A program made the position numbers and the translations under genes. The notes beneath the pieces are model-generated. The model was not told the origin of the DNA. It ran no database searches and saw nothing but the letters and a program-made list of their open reading frames with translations. Positions 1 through 7,674 of a stretch of 64,000 nucleotides of DNA are shown piece by piece. Source of the DNA: Photobacterium swingsii (lineage in GTDB: Bacteria; Pseudomonadota; Gammaproteobacteria; Enterobacterales; Vibrionaceae); contig NZ_AP024852.1 in the NCBI RefSeq assembly GCF_024346715.1, positions 1,736,001 to 1,800,000 of the forward strand. The letters run 5' to 3'. Each line of letters begins with the position of its first letter. Within the stretch, counting starts at the first letter, position 1.

Positions 1-1
1 T

Positions 2-118
2 ATATCGGATGACTTCACTTTAATCGGTATTCCAGGTGAATTGGTAACTGTAAAAAAACATAAGATAGATATACGTTTTATTCACTATCACAGGGAACAT
101 TATCAAAAAAATGCATAA
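2..118 (+). CDS. 3' end of a cassette-borne hypothetical protein (5' truncated by window edge)
   Basis: An open frame from base 2 encodes 38 residues and ends in the TAA that forms the first bases of the next attC site. That overlap of stop codon and attC is the usual layout of a compact integron cassette. The start lies outside the window. The tail is rich in His, Arg and Lys (HYHREHYQKNA). I do not recognise a family and the fragment is too short to assign a function. Confidence 0.55.
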   Translation: MSDDFTLIGIPGELVTVKKHKIDIRFIHYHREHYQKNA

Positions 119-219
119 CAAAGGCATTAATGTGACGCCTGACACTCGGCGGTTTTGGTTTGAAGTGTATTTGTTTTAGTAAGTTCAGCGTTGGCGCACC
201 TTATGCCAAGGCGTTACCC
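116..219 (+). repeat. attC site, type A (short)
   Basis: Starts TAACAAAGGCATTAA and ends CCTTATGCCAAGGCGTTA. The ends can pair as the R'/R'' and L'/L'' arms of an attC hairpin. The same roughly 102-bp sequence recurs near 819, 3672, 10034, 13112 and 59546. Confidence 0.9.
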
Positions 220-818
220 GACTTGGTTGAGTTCTTTTTGCTTACTTTACTCCGCAGTCGCTGTGAGTTGGTCAATTCCAGAAGTATTCGTATGCAGTTA
301 GAATCGTTAGTCGTTCATAGCGGCTTCTTATTTTTAAACATCTTAACGACTTGCGTGAATGTTCGCTGGTAACCGCGCCAACTTCTGTATTGGTTTTAAC
401 CATGGTTCGGCCGTGGCGGTTGGTGCTCTGCGTACTTACTCGTTCTTAAATTTCTCAGCTATTGCCGCACCATTGTCGAGGATAGCCGCTTTCAATATTG
501 CGGTCGGTGCGTTGGTAGGGAAGTGGTTACATTTTGGTGGTTGCCGAAAGAAATAGAATTGTGGGCGATGTTCGCGGCTTTGGTTTGGCTGCGTTGTTAT
601 TAATTTCATCGCAAATGTAAGGTGTGGGTTCACTAGGTAAACCATAGTGCTAACATCATCGTAGCCGCTATTTTGTGGGTAAACGCGCAGTAATTTTCGT
701 GGTTATAGTTTTGAGTTTATCTGCCTTGAGTTGGGTGTTTGTCGCGCTGAATCAGCGCAGTTTTCAATTGCATTTCATCATGGCAGGCAAGCTGCTTTAG
801 CCAAGTCGAACGGCCGGG
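217..818. repeat. ORF-less cassette, copy 1 of a 600-bp repeated cassette
   Basis: This stretch between two attC sites has no convincing gene: open frames are 60-70 codons, lack ribosome binding sites and are not conserved in the second copy. It is roughly 90% alike by eye to 3069-3671, with substitutions and small indels spread throughout. Shared blocks include CCATGGTTCGGCCGTGGCGG and a TTTTGGTGGTTGCCGAAAG block. The longest minus-strand frame shared with copy 2 has an in-frame stop here, so it is probably non-coding or decayed. It could carry a promoter, an RNA or a dead gene; the sequence alone does not decide. Confidence 0.7.
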
Positions 819-922
819 TAACAAAGGCATTAAGGTGACGCTTAACACTCGGCGGTTTTGGTTTGAAGTGTATTTGTTTTAGTAAGTTCAGCGTTGGCGC
901 ACCTTATGCCAAGGCGTTATAT
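819..922 (+). repeat. attC site, type A
   Basis: TAACAAAGGCATTAAGG at the left and CCTTATGCCAAGGCGTTA at the right. It closes the ORF-less cassette and opens the cassette of the gene at 946. Confidence 0.9.
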
Positions 923-945
923 GAAAAAGAGGTTTCCGAGATATA

Positions 946-1962
946 ATGAGAAAATTTAACCGAGATAGTGCATTTTCTATTGCGGTAAAAGACCCTGATA
1001 ACCTTGATAAGCAAGAGGCAATTCTTGAATCTTTGGTGATTGGGGATTCTTTGTACCTCATAAAAGCCAATAGCATTTATAGAATGCTTACTGCGGATTC
1101 AATCGATCCGGAACGTACTGAATTAGGTACTAAACATTCGTATGAAAAAGTAGCTGATTTTGGTTGCAGTTCTGAGTATGTAGCCAGAGTCCTGATGCAA
1201 GCGGTAAAGCTTGTGCCGTTTATTAACAGCTCAGACGCAGAAAAAGATGAGATTCTATCCCATATATGGGGATTGAACAGCCAGCTTCTAAATTGCAGAA
1301 ATGTTGTTTCAGAACTTGAACACCTCTATCAAGAGCTGATTCCTAAATGTAATCAAATCATTTCTGGTAACCAAAATAATGACTTTCTCCCAGCATTACC
1401 CAAGGTTCCTGAATTAGACTCTAAAGTTCGAGTTTACCTTACAAATGCTAAGCTAGTGTTGATAGATACTTTCAAGTTCTTGTCTCTATTTTATGCGATA
1501 CCAATTAATGATAGAAACGAATCACACTTTAATAAGCATGTAGAGTTTTTGAATGAAAGTTTGGGTGCAGACAACGAAATAGTAAAATTGCTTGCTCAAG
1601 ATTTTGATTGGATTCGCTTGCTTTCAGAATGCCGCAATGCGATAGAGCACTCAGGGGAAGGACAACGGATAGAGGTCGAGAATTTTAGTATTAAACCCGG
1701 TAATCGGTTTTCACTTCCAGTGTGGACATATGATCTAACAAAAAAACTCAAAGTAAAAAAAGGTCCACATGACTTATTAAATGACTTAGATGTTCTTTGC
1801 TCTAACATGATGCACCTGATCGAGGATCTAATAGTTTTGGTAGTAATGGATAAGCTTAAAAGTCATCCTATTCTTGCTCTCTATAAGATAGATGAACAGG
1901 CTCTCAAGAGTGAGTGCCCAGTTCGGTATGATGTAACGTTAAAAAACAATATGGTGAGCTAG
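946..1962 (+). CDS. cassette protein with HEPN-like RNAIEH motif, 338 aa
   Basis: Single-gene cassette. The start ATG is preceded by an AAAGAGG-type ribosome binding site about 13 bases upstream. The protein is acidic and predicted mostly helical, with no signal peptide and no clear membrane segment. Around residues 228-236 it carries ECRNAIEH, matching the Rx4-6H signature of HEPN domains, which in many toxins and abortive-infection proteins form an RNase active site. The rest (helical N-terminal part, a long loop near 150, a hydrophobic helix near 310) matches nothing I recognise. The neighbouring cassette also encodes an RxxxxxH protein. A HEPN nuclease or defence role is inference; the motif alone is short and could be coincidental. 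Confidence 0.75.
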   Translation: MRKFNRDSAFSIAVKDPDNLDKQEAILESLVIGDSLYLIKANSIYRMLTADSIDPERTELGTKHSYEKVADFGCSSEYVARVLMQAVKLVPFINSSDAEKDEILSHIWGLNSQLLNCRNVVSELEHLYQELIPKCNQIISGNQNNDFLPALPKVPELDSKVRVYLTNAKLVLIDTFKFLSLFYAIPINDRNESHFNKHVEFLNESLGADNEIVKLLAQDFDWIRLLSECRNAIEHSGEGQRIEVENFSIKPGNRFSLPVWTYDLTKKLKVKKGPHDLLNDLDVLCSNMMHLIEDLIVLVVMDKLKSHPILALYKIDEQALKSECPVRYDVTLKNNMVS

Positions 1963-1975
1963 CTAAGTTTTCATA

Positions 1976-2077
1976 TAACAAAAACATCAAGTTGACGCGT
2001 TACACTCGGTGGTTTTGGTTGGGAGTTCAGTGCACTTGGTGGGTTCACCGTGGCGCAACTTATGTTAGGCGTTAGGC
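1976..2077 (+). repeat. attC site, type A variant
   Basis: TAACAAAAACATCAAGTTGACGC at the left and TTATGTTAGGCGTTAGGC at the right. The closest relative in the window is the site at 13112. Confidence 0.88.
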
Positions 2078-2091
2078 TTTAAGGAGGTAAT

Positions 2092-2949
2092 ATGAATTTC
2101 AACTCAGAAAAAGAAGCTAAATCATATGCACTTTCAGCAACAACTAAGCATGCCTCTGAAAGTGATCTTTTACGTCGTATTTCAGAATGCAAGCGTTATC
2201 AAGAGTTGTTCTCTGATGATTTAGAGCAGAAAAATTATTGGCTCAAGATTGAAAAAGAGTGCACGGAATATTTAAATAGTGAAAAGTTTAAGTTAGGCCA
2301 GTACCACTCAGGAATTGACGAGTTATTGTTAGAGCTTATTGAAATTAGGGCTCTTATGTATTCTTTTGAAAATGTAGAAGTACAATCAAATCCATTTCAA
2401 GCATATAAACTACATTCTCAGTGGTTGAGTGGGAATACATACAAGATATTTGCTATTTATGGGAAATTGTTAAATAGTCACAAAAGTGACAAGTCACTAA
2501 AGAATGTTTGGTGTAATGTTAATAATTACCTTCAGATCGAAAATTTCACAACAAAAGAAGAAGTTTCTCAAATCACAGAATTTATAATGGGTCTGAAAAA
2601 CAATACTTCAAATGTTATGAAGTATAGAAATAAAGCCATAGCACATAATGAACAACAGCCGAATGTTCAATGGTCAGATGTAGATCGAGATTTGAAAGGT
2701 TTGTGTCGAGCTTGGTCACTTATTACAATGTGGACGTCCATAGGCATTATGTCGCCATTCGATGATAATCAAGTAGCTTTTTCAGGTTTTGAGCCTGTAT
2801 TAACTAAACAAGAATTGGCAAGTTTAAAAGTTGCTAGAACAGAGTTTTTGAAGCAAGTACGACAGTGGTGTACATGGAACTTCGTAACAGGAAACTTGGA
2901 AAGTGAGCGTGCGCCATTTGCAGAAATATCATTGAGAATCAAAGCCTAA
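2092..2949 (+). CDS. HEPN / AbiU2-like protein, 285 aa
   Basis: Single-gene cassette with a strong ribosome binding site (AAGGAGGT) just before the ATG. Soluble and helical. Residues 176-188 read MKYRNKAIAHNE, matching the Rx(4-6)H active-site motif (R179, H185) and the style of AbiU2-like HEPN proteins, in which a conserved RNKxxAH lies in the third helix. The C-terminal 90 residues are Trp- and Phe-rich. AbiU2-type proteins act in phage-induced abortive infection or as toxin RNases; that role here is inference. Its stop codon is part of the following attC. It sits directly after another HEPN-motif cassette, but each has its own attC, so they are separate cassettes. Confidence 0.8.
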   Translation: MNFNSEKEAKSYALSATTKHASESDLLRRISECKRYQELFSDDLEQKNYWLKIEKECTEYLNSEKFKLGQYHSGIDELLLELIEIRALMYSFENVEVQSNPFQAYKLHSQWLSGNTYKIFAIYGKLLNSHKSDKSLKNVWCNVNNYLQIENFTTKEEVSQITEFIMGLKNNTSNVMKYRNKAIAHNEQQPNVQWSDVDRDLKGLCRAWSLITMWTSIGIMSPFDDNQVAFSGFEPVLTKQELASLKVARTEFLKQVRQWCTWNFVTGNLESERAPFAEISLRIKA

Positions 2950-3071
2950 CAAACAATTTAAGAGTGATTCCTAACGCTTGGTGATTTTGGTGTAAAATTG
3001 GGCTTTAGTGTTTACGGTGGTTTTATCAAGTTACGTGGTTGCGTTACTCACACCTTAATTGGGCGTTACCC
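2947..3071 (+). repeat. attC site, type C (VCR-like, about 125 bp)
   Basis: Begins TAACAAACAATTTAAGAGTG and ends CTCACACCTTAATTGGGCGTTA. Length and style match Vibrio cholerae repeats. The internal TTAAGAGTGATTC block is shared with sites at 8721 and 60034. Confidence 0.88.
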
Positions 3072-3671
3072 GACTAGGTTGAGTTCTTTTTGTGTGCTTA
3101 ACTCCGCTGTTGCTATGAGTTGGTCAATTCCAGATAAATTCGTATGCAGTTAGAATCGTTCTTTGTTCATAGCGGCTTCTTATTTTTAAACGTCTCAATG
3201 ACTTGCGAGAATATTCGCTGATAACCGCGCTAACTTCTCTATTTGGTTTAACCATGGTTCGGCCGTGGCGGTTGATGCTCCGCGTACTCACCAGTTCTTA
3301 AATTTCTCAGCCATTACCGCACCATCATCGAGGAATACCGCTTTCAATATTGTGGTCGGTGCGCTGGCAGGGAAGTGGTTACATTTTGGTGGTTGCCGAA
3401 AGAAATAGAATTGTGGGCGATGTTCGCGGCTTTAGTTTAAGCTGCCTTTTAATCAACATTGGCACGCGTTTCTGGTTCATCTTTTCTAGGTAAACCATAG
3501 TGCTAACTTCATCGTAGCCGCTATTTTGTGGGTAAACGCGCAGTGATTTTTGTGGTTATAGTTTTGAATTTGTCTGCCTTGAGTTGGGTGTTTGTCGCGC
3601 TTAATCAGCGTCTTTTTTAATTGCATTTCATCATGGCAGGCAAGCTGCTTCACCCAAGTCGAACGGCCGGG
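3069..3671. repeat. ORF-less cassette, copy 2 of the 600-bp repeated cassette
   Basis: Second copy of the element at 217-818, again bounded by attC sites. It starts with the same CCCGACTNGGTTGAGTTCTTTTTG-like sequence and ends AACGGCCGGGTAAC. One minus-strand frame of 71 codons is open here but interrupted in copy 1, and no ribosome binding site supports it. The copies are separated by two coding cassettes and have diverged, so the duplication is not recent. Function unknown. Confidence 0.7.
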
Positions 3672-3775
3672 TAACAATGGCATTAATGTGACGCCTGACA
3701 CTCGGCGGTTTTGGTTTGAAGTGTATTTGGTTTAGTAATTTCAGCGTTGGCGCACCTTATGCCAAGGCGTTATAT
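3672..3775 (+). repeat. attC site, type A
   Basis: TAACAATGGCATTAATGTG at the left and CCTTATGCCAAGGCGTTA at the right, nearly identical to the site at 116 that precedes the other copy of the ORF-less cassette. Confidence 0.9.
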
Positions 3776-3789
3776 TTTTGAGGTTGGTA

Positions 3790-4482
3790 ATGGTTAAATT
3801 AACAGAAGTTGATAAAAATGGTAATGAACATCGTGTTACAGGTCTTAAGTTATTTGGTAGTGATTACCCTCAAATAATTACCTGTGACAAAATTAAACCT
3901 GGGGATGTATTGTTTTGTTATCAAGATCCTAAAAGTGAGTCATTTTTTAATAAGAAGAAAACAAAATTAATTCAAAGTAAAACGAAAGGGATCTATGTTC
4001 ACTGTGGTATATATCTTGGTAATGATTTAGTTGCAGATGCAGCAGGTAAGTTTGTAAGAACAATAAAACTTAATGAATTTATTGATTCATATTCATATAT
4101 TGTAGTTTCTCGTTGTGAATACGTAAAAGAAGATAAAATAACGAAAATGATTGCCTACGCATATAATTGCGTTGAAAATAAAATTGAGTATGATTTAGGT
4201 GGCGCAATAAATTTACCTAAAAAACGAATGGAACATAGACGCTTTATTTGGGGAAATAAACCTAAACCAAACATCGAAAAGAAAAATGATAAAATGTTTT
4301 GTTCTGAGTTTGTTTTGAATTGTTTCAAAGCTAGTGGCTATATTTCAAAAGATGACAAGACATATGTTGCTCACATGTGGTCACCAACAGATTTGGCTCA
4401 TGATGATTTACTATCTTTTCAAGGATATATTGCTATTAATGGTATTGAAAGCATTCATAGGGACGATATATTTTTGCTGTAA
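3790..4482 (+). CDS. YiiX/YebB-like permuted papain-fold cysteine peptidase, 230 aa
   Basis: Carries the signature of circularly permuted NlpC/P60-like enzymes (YiiX family): KPGDVLF at 36-42, HCGIYLG with the probable catalytic His71, and FCSEFV with the probable catalytic Cys171. In this family the His precedes the Cys, as seen here. Such enzymes hydrolyse amide or ester bonds in peptides, murein or lipids; the substrate here is unknown. There is no signal peptide, so it is probably cytoplasmic. I place the start at the ATG at 3790, with TGAGG seven bases upstream, rather than the upstream TTG. Single-gene cassette followed by attC. It could be a phage- or competitor-directed effector, but nothing in the sequence proves this. 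Confidence 0.82.
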   Translation: MVKLTEVDKNGNEHRVTGLKLFGSDYPQIITCDKIKPGDVLFCYQDPKSESFFNKKKTKLIQSKTKGIYVHCGIYLGNDLVADAAGKFVRTIKLNEFIDSYSYIVVSRCEYVKEDKITKMIAYAYNCVENKIEYDLGGAINLPKKRMEHRRFIWGNKPKPNIEKKNDKMFCSEFVLNCFKASGYISKDDKTYVAHMWSPTDLAHDDLLSFQGYIAINGIESIHRDDIFLL

Positions 4483-4486
4483 AATA

Positions 4487-4597
4487 TAACAAATGCATCA
4501 ACACGATTTGCTACATTCGGCATTCTAGGTTTCTTTGAGTTTACCGTGTTAAGTGGTAAATTTGAGCTTAATCTGCATGGTAGCAAACGTGTTATGC
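4487..4597 (+). repeat. attC site, divergent type D
   Basis: Starts TAACAAATGCATCAACACG and ends GCAAACGTGTTATGC. The arms ACACGATTTGCTAC and GTAGCAAACGTGTT are nearly complementary, so the fold is typical even though the sequence differs from the other types. The IS1111-type element begins seven bases after its core site. Confidence 0.85.
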
Positions 4598-4616
4598 AGG
4601 CTACATGGACTCCCCC

Positions 4617-4866
4617 GATTGTCAACAACAGCGTCAGGTAATATAAGGTTTGGGACTGCCGCTCTACATTCGGTCTGTTTATTGGCATATTTGCCATGAC
4701 CCTGATGAAACTACGCGGTTGCGGTTCCTTATTCGTTAGAAGGCATTTTTATTGCCCGCCTGCATATCAGGTTTTCCCGCAAATGGTCTGAACCATATAT
4801 CATCATTGGCTATTGCTATGACCCGGTGAAGTTTATTACTCCCTTTTAAATGGGCTTCTACAGCTG
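4617..4866 (-). ncRNA. candidate bridge RNA / seekRNA of the IS1111-type element
   Basis: IS1111-group elements encode their guide RNA in the non-coding end downstream of the transposase. This 250-bp stretch is that end, with no ORF on the minus strand. It contains several potential stem arms. At 4731-4738 it contains ATTCGTTA, which is repeated exactly in the flank just outside the element at 5960-5967, where an attC core site GTTATGT is found. This looks like a target- or donor-recognition guide. Boundaries and structure are not determined. Confidence 0.5.
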
Positions 4867-5886
4867 TTAGTTTTTAATCGGTTCGTAGTCGGTATCGTGA
4901 CGAAGTAGCGACCAGATAATTCGCGCATTCTTGGCTGCCAGTGCCACGGTCGCCCGTTTGAAGCCTCGTCGCTCAACGAGGCCTTTACACCAGAGGCTGA
5001 GCCTGTCGGTTTTATCACCGAGGTTGGCAATGACTGCCCGCGCACCATGTATCAGCAATGTTCGAAGGTACTTATCGCCTCTCTTAGTGATACGGCCTAG
5101 CCGAGGTTTACCGCCAGTCGAGTATTGGGAAGGAACGAGGCCCAGCCACGCAGCAAAGTCACGGCCTTTATCGAACTGCTCACCCTTACCGATACTGGCA
5201 ATAACTGCCGTAGCCGTGATTGGGCCAATACCCGCTACTTTCATTATTTTCTTGGCATTATGGCTACGTGATACCAGCATATTGAAGCAGTTTTCTTGAT
5301 CTTCAATGCGTTGGTTGAGTGTTAAAAGATGGTCGTAACAATCGGCGATAATCGCCCTCGATAAATCAGGTAGTTGGTTATCGGCATCTTCCAATGCTTC
5401 GGGTATTGCGCGTTGGAGAGCATGCCGACCGACAGGGGCGATGACACCAAATTCGGCGAGCATAGCTCGAACTTGATTGAGTAATCCAGTACGTTCATGC
5501 ACCCAGTTTTCACGCGCACGGTGAAGTAACAGAATGGCTTGTTGGTCTGCAGATTTGATTTTAATGCAGCGCGTTGAAGGACGGGCGACAGCAACACAAA
5601 TAGCAACGGCATCATTGAGGTCGTTTTTGGCGCCCGTTCTGAAAGGTGCCACATATTTGGCCGCCATAATTTTTGGCGTATGACCGAGTTTAGTCAGTTC
5701 ACGAGCCCAATAATGCGAAGCCCCACAGGCCTCCATACCGATGATAGCCGGTGGGATATTGGCAAACGTCGTTAAAACGTTAGACCGCGTTATTGTTTTG
5801 TGGATCAGTACCTTGCCTGTAGGATCTTCGCCGTGGATACTAAAGCTATGCTTGGCTAAATCAATGCCATAGATAGAGAGTGACAT
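4867..5886 (-). CDS. IS110 family (IS1111 group) transposase, 339 aa
   Basis: Two-domain IS110 recombinase. The N-terminal RuvC-like DEDD domain shows YGIDLAKHSF (first Asp), GMEACGASHYWA (Glu) and KNDLNDA (Asp pair). The C-terminal Transposase_20 domain shows AGIGPITATAVIASIG and then PSQYSTGGK, carrying the probable nucleophilic serine. Length is normal for the family. I choose the ATG at 5886 because GGAGG lies just upstream; an in-frame ATG at 5898 overlaps that site. No frameshift or stop is seen. The enzyme works with a guide RNA from the element to recombine at specific DNA targets, here apparently integron attC sites. Confidence 0.95.
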   Translation of the reverse strand: MSLSIYGIDLAKHSFSIHGEDPTGKVLIHKTITRSNVLTTFANIPPAIIGMEACGASHYWARELTKLGHTPKIMAAKYVAPFRTGAKNDLNDAVAICVAVARPSTRCIKIKSADQQAILLLHRARENWVHERTGLLNQVRAMLAEFGVIAPVGRHALQRAIPEALEDADNQLPDLSRAIIADCYDHLLTLNQRIEDQENCFNMLVSRSHNAKKIMKVAGIGPITATAVIASIGKGEQFDKGRDFAAWLGLVPSQYSTGGKPRLGRITKRGDKYLRTLLIHGARAVIANLGDKTDRLSLWCKGLVERRGFKRATVALAAKNARIIWSLLRHDTDYEPIKN

Positions 5887-5956
5887 GGTGGCCTCCAATA
5901 AATTTGGTCGTCAGACATTACCAAGTGTGGCAGAGCCTGATGAGAGGGGAGTCCAT

Positions 5957-5970
5957 GCCATTCGTTATGT
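5957..5970 (+). repeat. attC-end-like flank of the IS1111-type element
   Basis: GCCATTCGTTATGT directly outside the IS right end resembles the terminal core of an attC (GTTATGY). Without the IS, the cassette left of it would end here, so a small cassette or cassette remnant was probably split by insertion. Confidence 0.4.
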
Positions 5971-6052
5971 CACTTGGAACTCATGTACTAGTAATTACAA
6001 CTTACAACGATTAAAATTAACAGTTTAACTTAATGAGTTTAAAGGCTTTCTT

Positions 6053-6799
6053 GTGATATCCCCAAAGCTACTAAAAAAATTTTTTTACCAGTCGATAGCG
6101 CTATTAATCATTCTTCTAGTTGGTTTGTACTTTGCTTGCAGTGTTATTCCCACAATTAAAGCTAATTTTGGGTTTAATGAAGAGGTTAGCATTCGTGATG
6201 ATGTAAGTTTACCCAAAGTTCTTATGGCTAAAGCTTGTGATAAAAACGAAGAAAATTGTTTAGATAATGTCATTTTGTTTGCAGGCATATTTGATCAAGG
6301 CACAGAAAACAGTGCTTCTCGTCTCCTAGAAAAACTAAACCAAGCTGACAAATTTAGTCATAATGTGTGTTTCTGGTCTCCTGGCGGAAGTATTGATTCA
6401 GCTGTGAGAATAGGTAACTGGATTAAAAGCAATAATTTGAATACCTGCCTAGCTGAAAAATATATAATTGAAGGAAGAGGTACATTATCGGGTACTCACT
6501 GTAACTCTGCTTGTCCTTTTGTATTTTTAATGGGGGATACACGTACACGGTTAGGTGATGATCTAAAGTTAGTTGTACATCACTCGGGGGGAAAGATTGA
6601 TTTATGTTTTGCATGTTGGAAATTTAACTCACTAAATTCGACAGCTTATGACGACTATAGTGAAATGTTATTGTCTTCAGAGCATATAGATAAAGAACAA
6701 CATATAGAACTCCTAAAGTATAGCTTAAAAACACACTTTTCAGATGGAAAGGCACTGACAAAAGATGATTGGCGTTCATATTCTATATTTACAAATTAA
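6053..6799 (+). CDS. membrane-anchored ClpP/SppA-fold protein, 248 aa
   Basis: The N-terminus has one hydrophobic helix (about residues 13-31), predicting a signal anchor with the rest in the periplasm. The body resembles ClpP-fold periplasmic proteins: CFWSPGGSID near residue 105 is the oxyanion-type SPGG loop, GTHCNSACPFVFLMG around 145-160 carries the candidate nucleophilic Ser, and VVHHSGG near 180 the candidate His. A conserved CNSAC disulfide pair is visible. Substrate unknown. The start GTG (cTTGTGATATC) has no strong ribosome binding site. The nearest downstream attC is at 6881, so it is cassette cargo in the cassette interrupted upstream by the IS. Protease activity is inferred from motif order only. 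Confidence 0.75.
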   Translation: MISPKLLKKFFYQSIALLIILLVGLYFACSVIPTIKANFGFNEEVSIRDDVSLPKVLMAKACDKNEENCLDNVILFAGIFDQGTENSASRLLEKLNQADKFSHNVCFWSPGGSIDSAVRIGNWIKSNNLNTCLAEKYIIEGRGTLSGTHCNSACPFVFLMGDTRTRLGDDLKLVVHHSGGKIDLCFACWKFNSLNSTAYDDYSEMLLSSEHIDKEQHIELLKYSLKTHFSDGKALTKDDWRSYSIFTN

Positions 6800-6880
6800 T
6801 ATTTTCCTGCAACCAGTGAAATTCGTTATTTGATAAGCGTGCAGAAATATAGCTTGTTATCTGATTTTAAATCAGTGACA

Positions 6881-7003
6881 TAACAAAGCCATTAATACGA
6901 CCACCAACACTCGGCATTCTAGGTCTGAATTTGCTTTGGTGTTTTAGGTGGTTGTATCAACATTATCGTAATGCGTTGTGGCGTATTATGGCAGGCGTTA
7001 GCC
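6881..7003 (+). repeat. attC site, type B (about 123 bp)
   Basis: TAACAAAGCCATTAATACGACC at the left, CTCGGCATTCTAGGTCTGAA in the middle and ATTATGGCAGGCGTTAGCC at the right. Relatives lie at 10933, 14199, 56514 and 62082. Confidence 0.9.
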
Positions 7004-7020
7004 CTTTTCGAGGAAACGAT

Positions 7021-7542
7021 ATGGAAATCGTACAAGAAATAGATGTTTCAGAATTGCATCATAAGGCAATCGAAGCATTAAGAAATCAAGCTTTTCCAGA
7101 CAGCCAAGTAAGTCGTTCTTACTTTAAGCAGTTACCTCATATGCGTGCCCTTCATTTTCAAGGTGAACAGTTGGTTGGCTATCTTGGACTGGATTATCGC
7201 GTTGTTAGCGTCGGTGGGGAAATACATAAGGTTCTGGGCGTAATCGACTTCTGTGTTGATGAACGTTATCGAGGGCAAGGTATTGGCTCTTTCATGTTGT
7301 CAGAAGTATCGTCATTTGCCGAAACTAAAGACGTTGATTTCATAATCCTCATATCTGAGTTACATGATTTCTACTCATCAAATGGCTTTAACAAAGTTCA
7401 GTGTATGCAGTCTTGGTTAAGGCTTCACGAGCACACCAACTTTGGAGTTGCTGTAGAGCATCTTGATGAACTGTATGTGAAACCACTCAGAGATAAGCAG
7501 TGGGGTGTTGGACATTTTGATTGGCTAGGTTATATGTACTAG
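7021..7542 (+). CDS. GNAT family N-acetyltransferase, 173 aa
   Basis: The GNAT acetyl-CoA pyrophosphate loop is seen as VDERYRGQGIGSFML near residues 78-92, with the preceding beta4 strand HKVLGVIDFCV. The later FYSSNGFNKV matches the usual C-terminal Y/F-x-x-x-GF element. The frame is open further upstream into the attC, but the ATG at 7021 has GAGGA at 7009 as ribosome binding site, so I start there. The acceptor substrate is unknown. Cassette GNATs commonly modify small molecules, toxins or antibiotics; nothing here singles out one substrate. Confidence 0.88.
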   Translation: MEIVQEIDVSELHHKAIEALRNQAFPDSQVSRSYFKQLPHMRALHFQGEQLVGYLGLDYRVVSVGGEIHKVLGVIDFCVDERYRGQGIGSFMLSEVSSFAETKDVDFIILISELHDFYSSNGFNKVQCMQSWLRLHEHTNFGVAVEHLDELYVKPLRDKQWGVGHFDWLGYMY

Positions 7543-7553
7543 TCAACCACAGG

Positions 7554-7648
7554 GCAACAAAGCATTTAAGAGCGATTCGCAACGCTTGGCAGTTTCACTT
7601 CGCTCAAGTATAGCCAAGCGTCGCTCACACCTTAATGCGGCGTTAACC
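7554..7648 (+). repeat. attC site, type C short (about 95 bp)
   Basis: GCAACAAAGCATTTAAGAGCG at the left and CTCACACCTTAATGCGGCGTTAACC at the right. The central loop is shorter than in the other type C sites. Confidence 0.82.
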
Positions 7649-7674
7649 GTCTCGAATAATTACAGGTTAAAATT

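Larger units (their letters stand above)
4605..5956 (-). mobile_element. IS110-family insertion sequence, IS1111 group, about 1.35 kb
   Basis: The element is bounded by an 11-bp inverted repeat: ATGGACTCCCC at 4605-4615 and GGGGAGTCCAT at 5946-5956. TGGACTCCC-type subterminal inverted repeats are a hallmark of the IS1111 group, whose true ends lie a few bases outside. It contains one intact DEDD transposase on the minus strand, a short non-coding end upstream (about 70 bp) and a long one downstream (about 250 bp). No target duplication is expected for this group. It sits seven bases beyond the core site of one attC, and the other flank reads CATTCGTTATGT, itself resembling an attC end. This fits the known IS1111-attC group that targets integron recombination sites. 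The element appears complete and may be active. Confidence 0.88.

Noticed and set aside
436-645. Minus-strand 69-codon frame in the ORF-less cassette
   Set aside because: Not preserved in the second copy of the cassette at 3069-3671.
5322-5654. 110-codon minus-strand frame in the IS1111-type transposase
   Set aside because: Alternative frame of the transposase gene, no start signal.
6931-7020. Upstream extension of the GNAT at 7021
   Set aside because: Reads through attC sequence; a better start with GAGGA lies at 7021.
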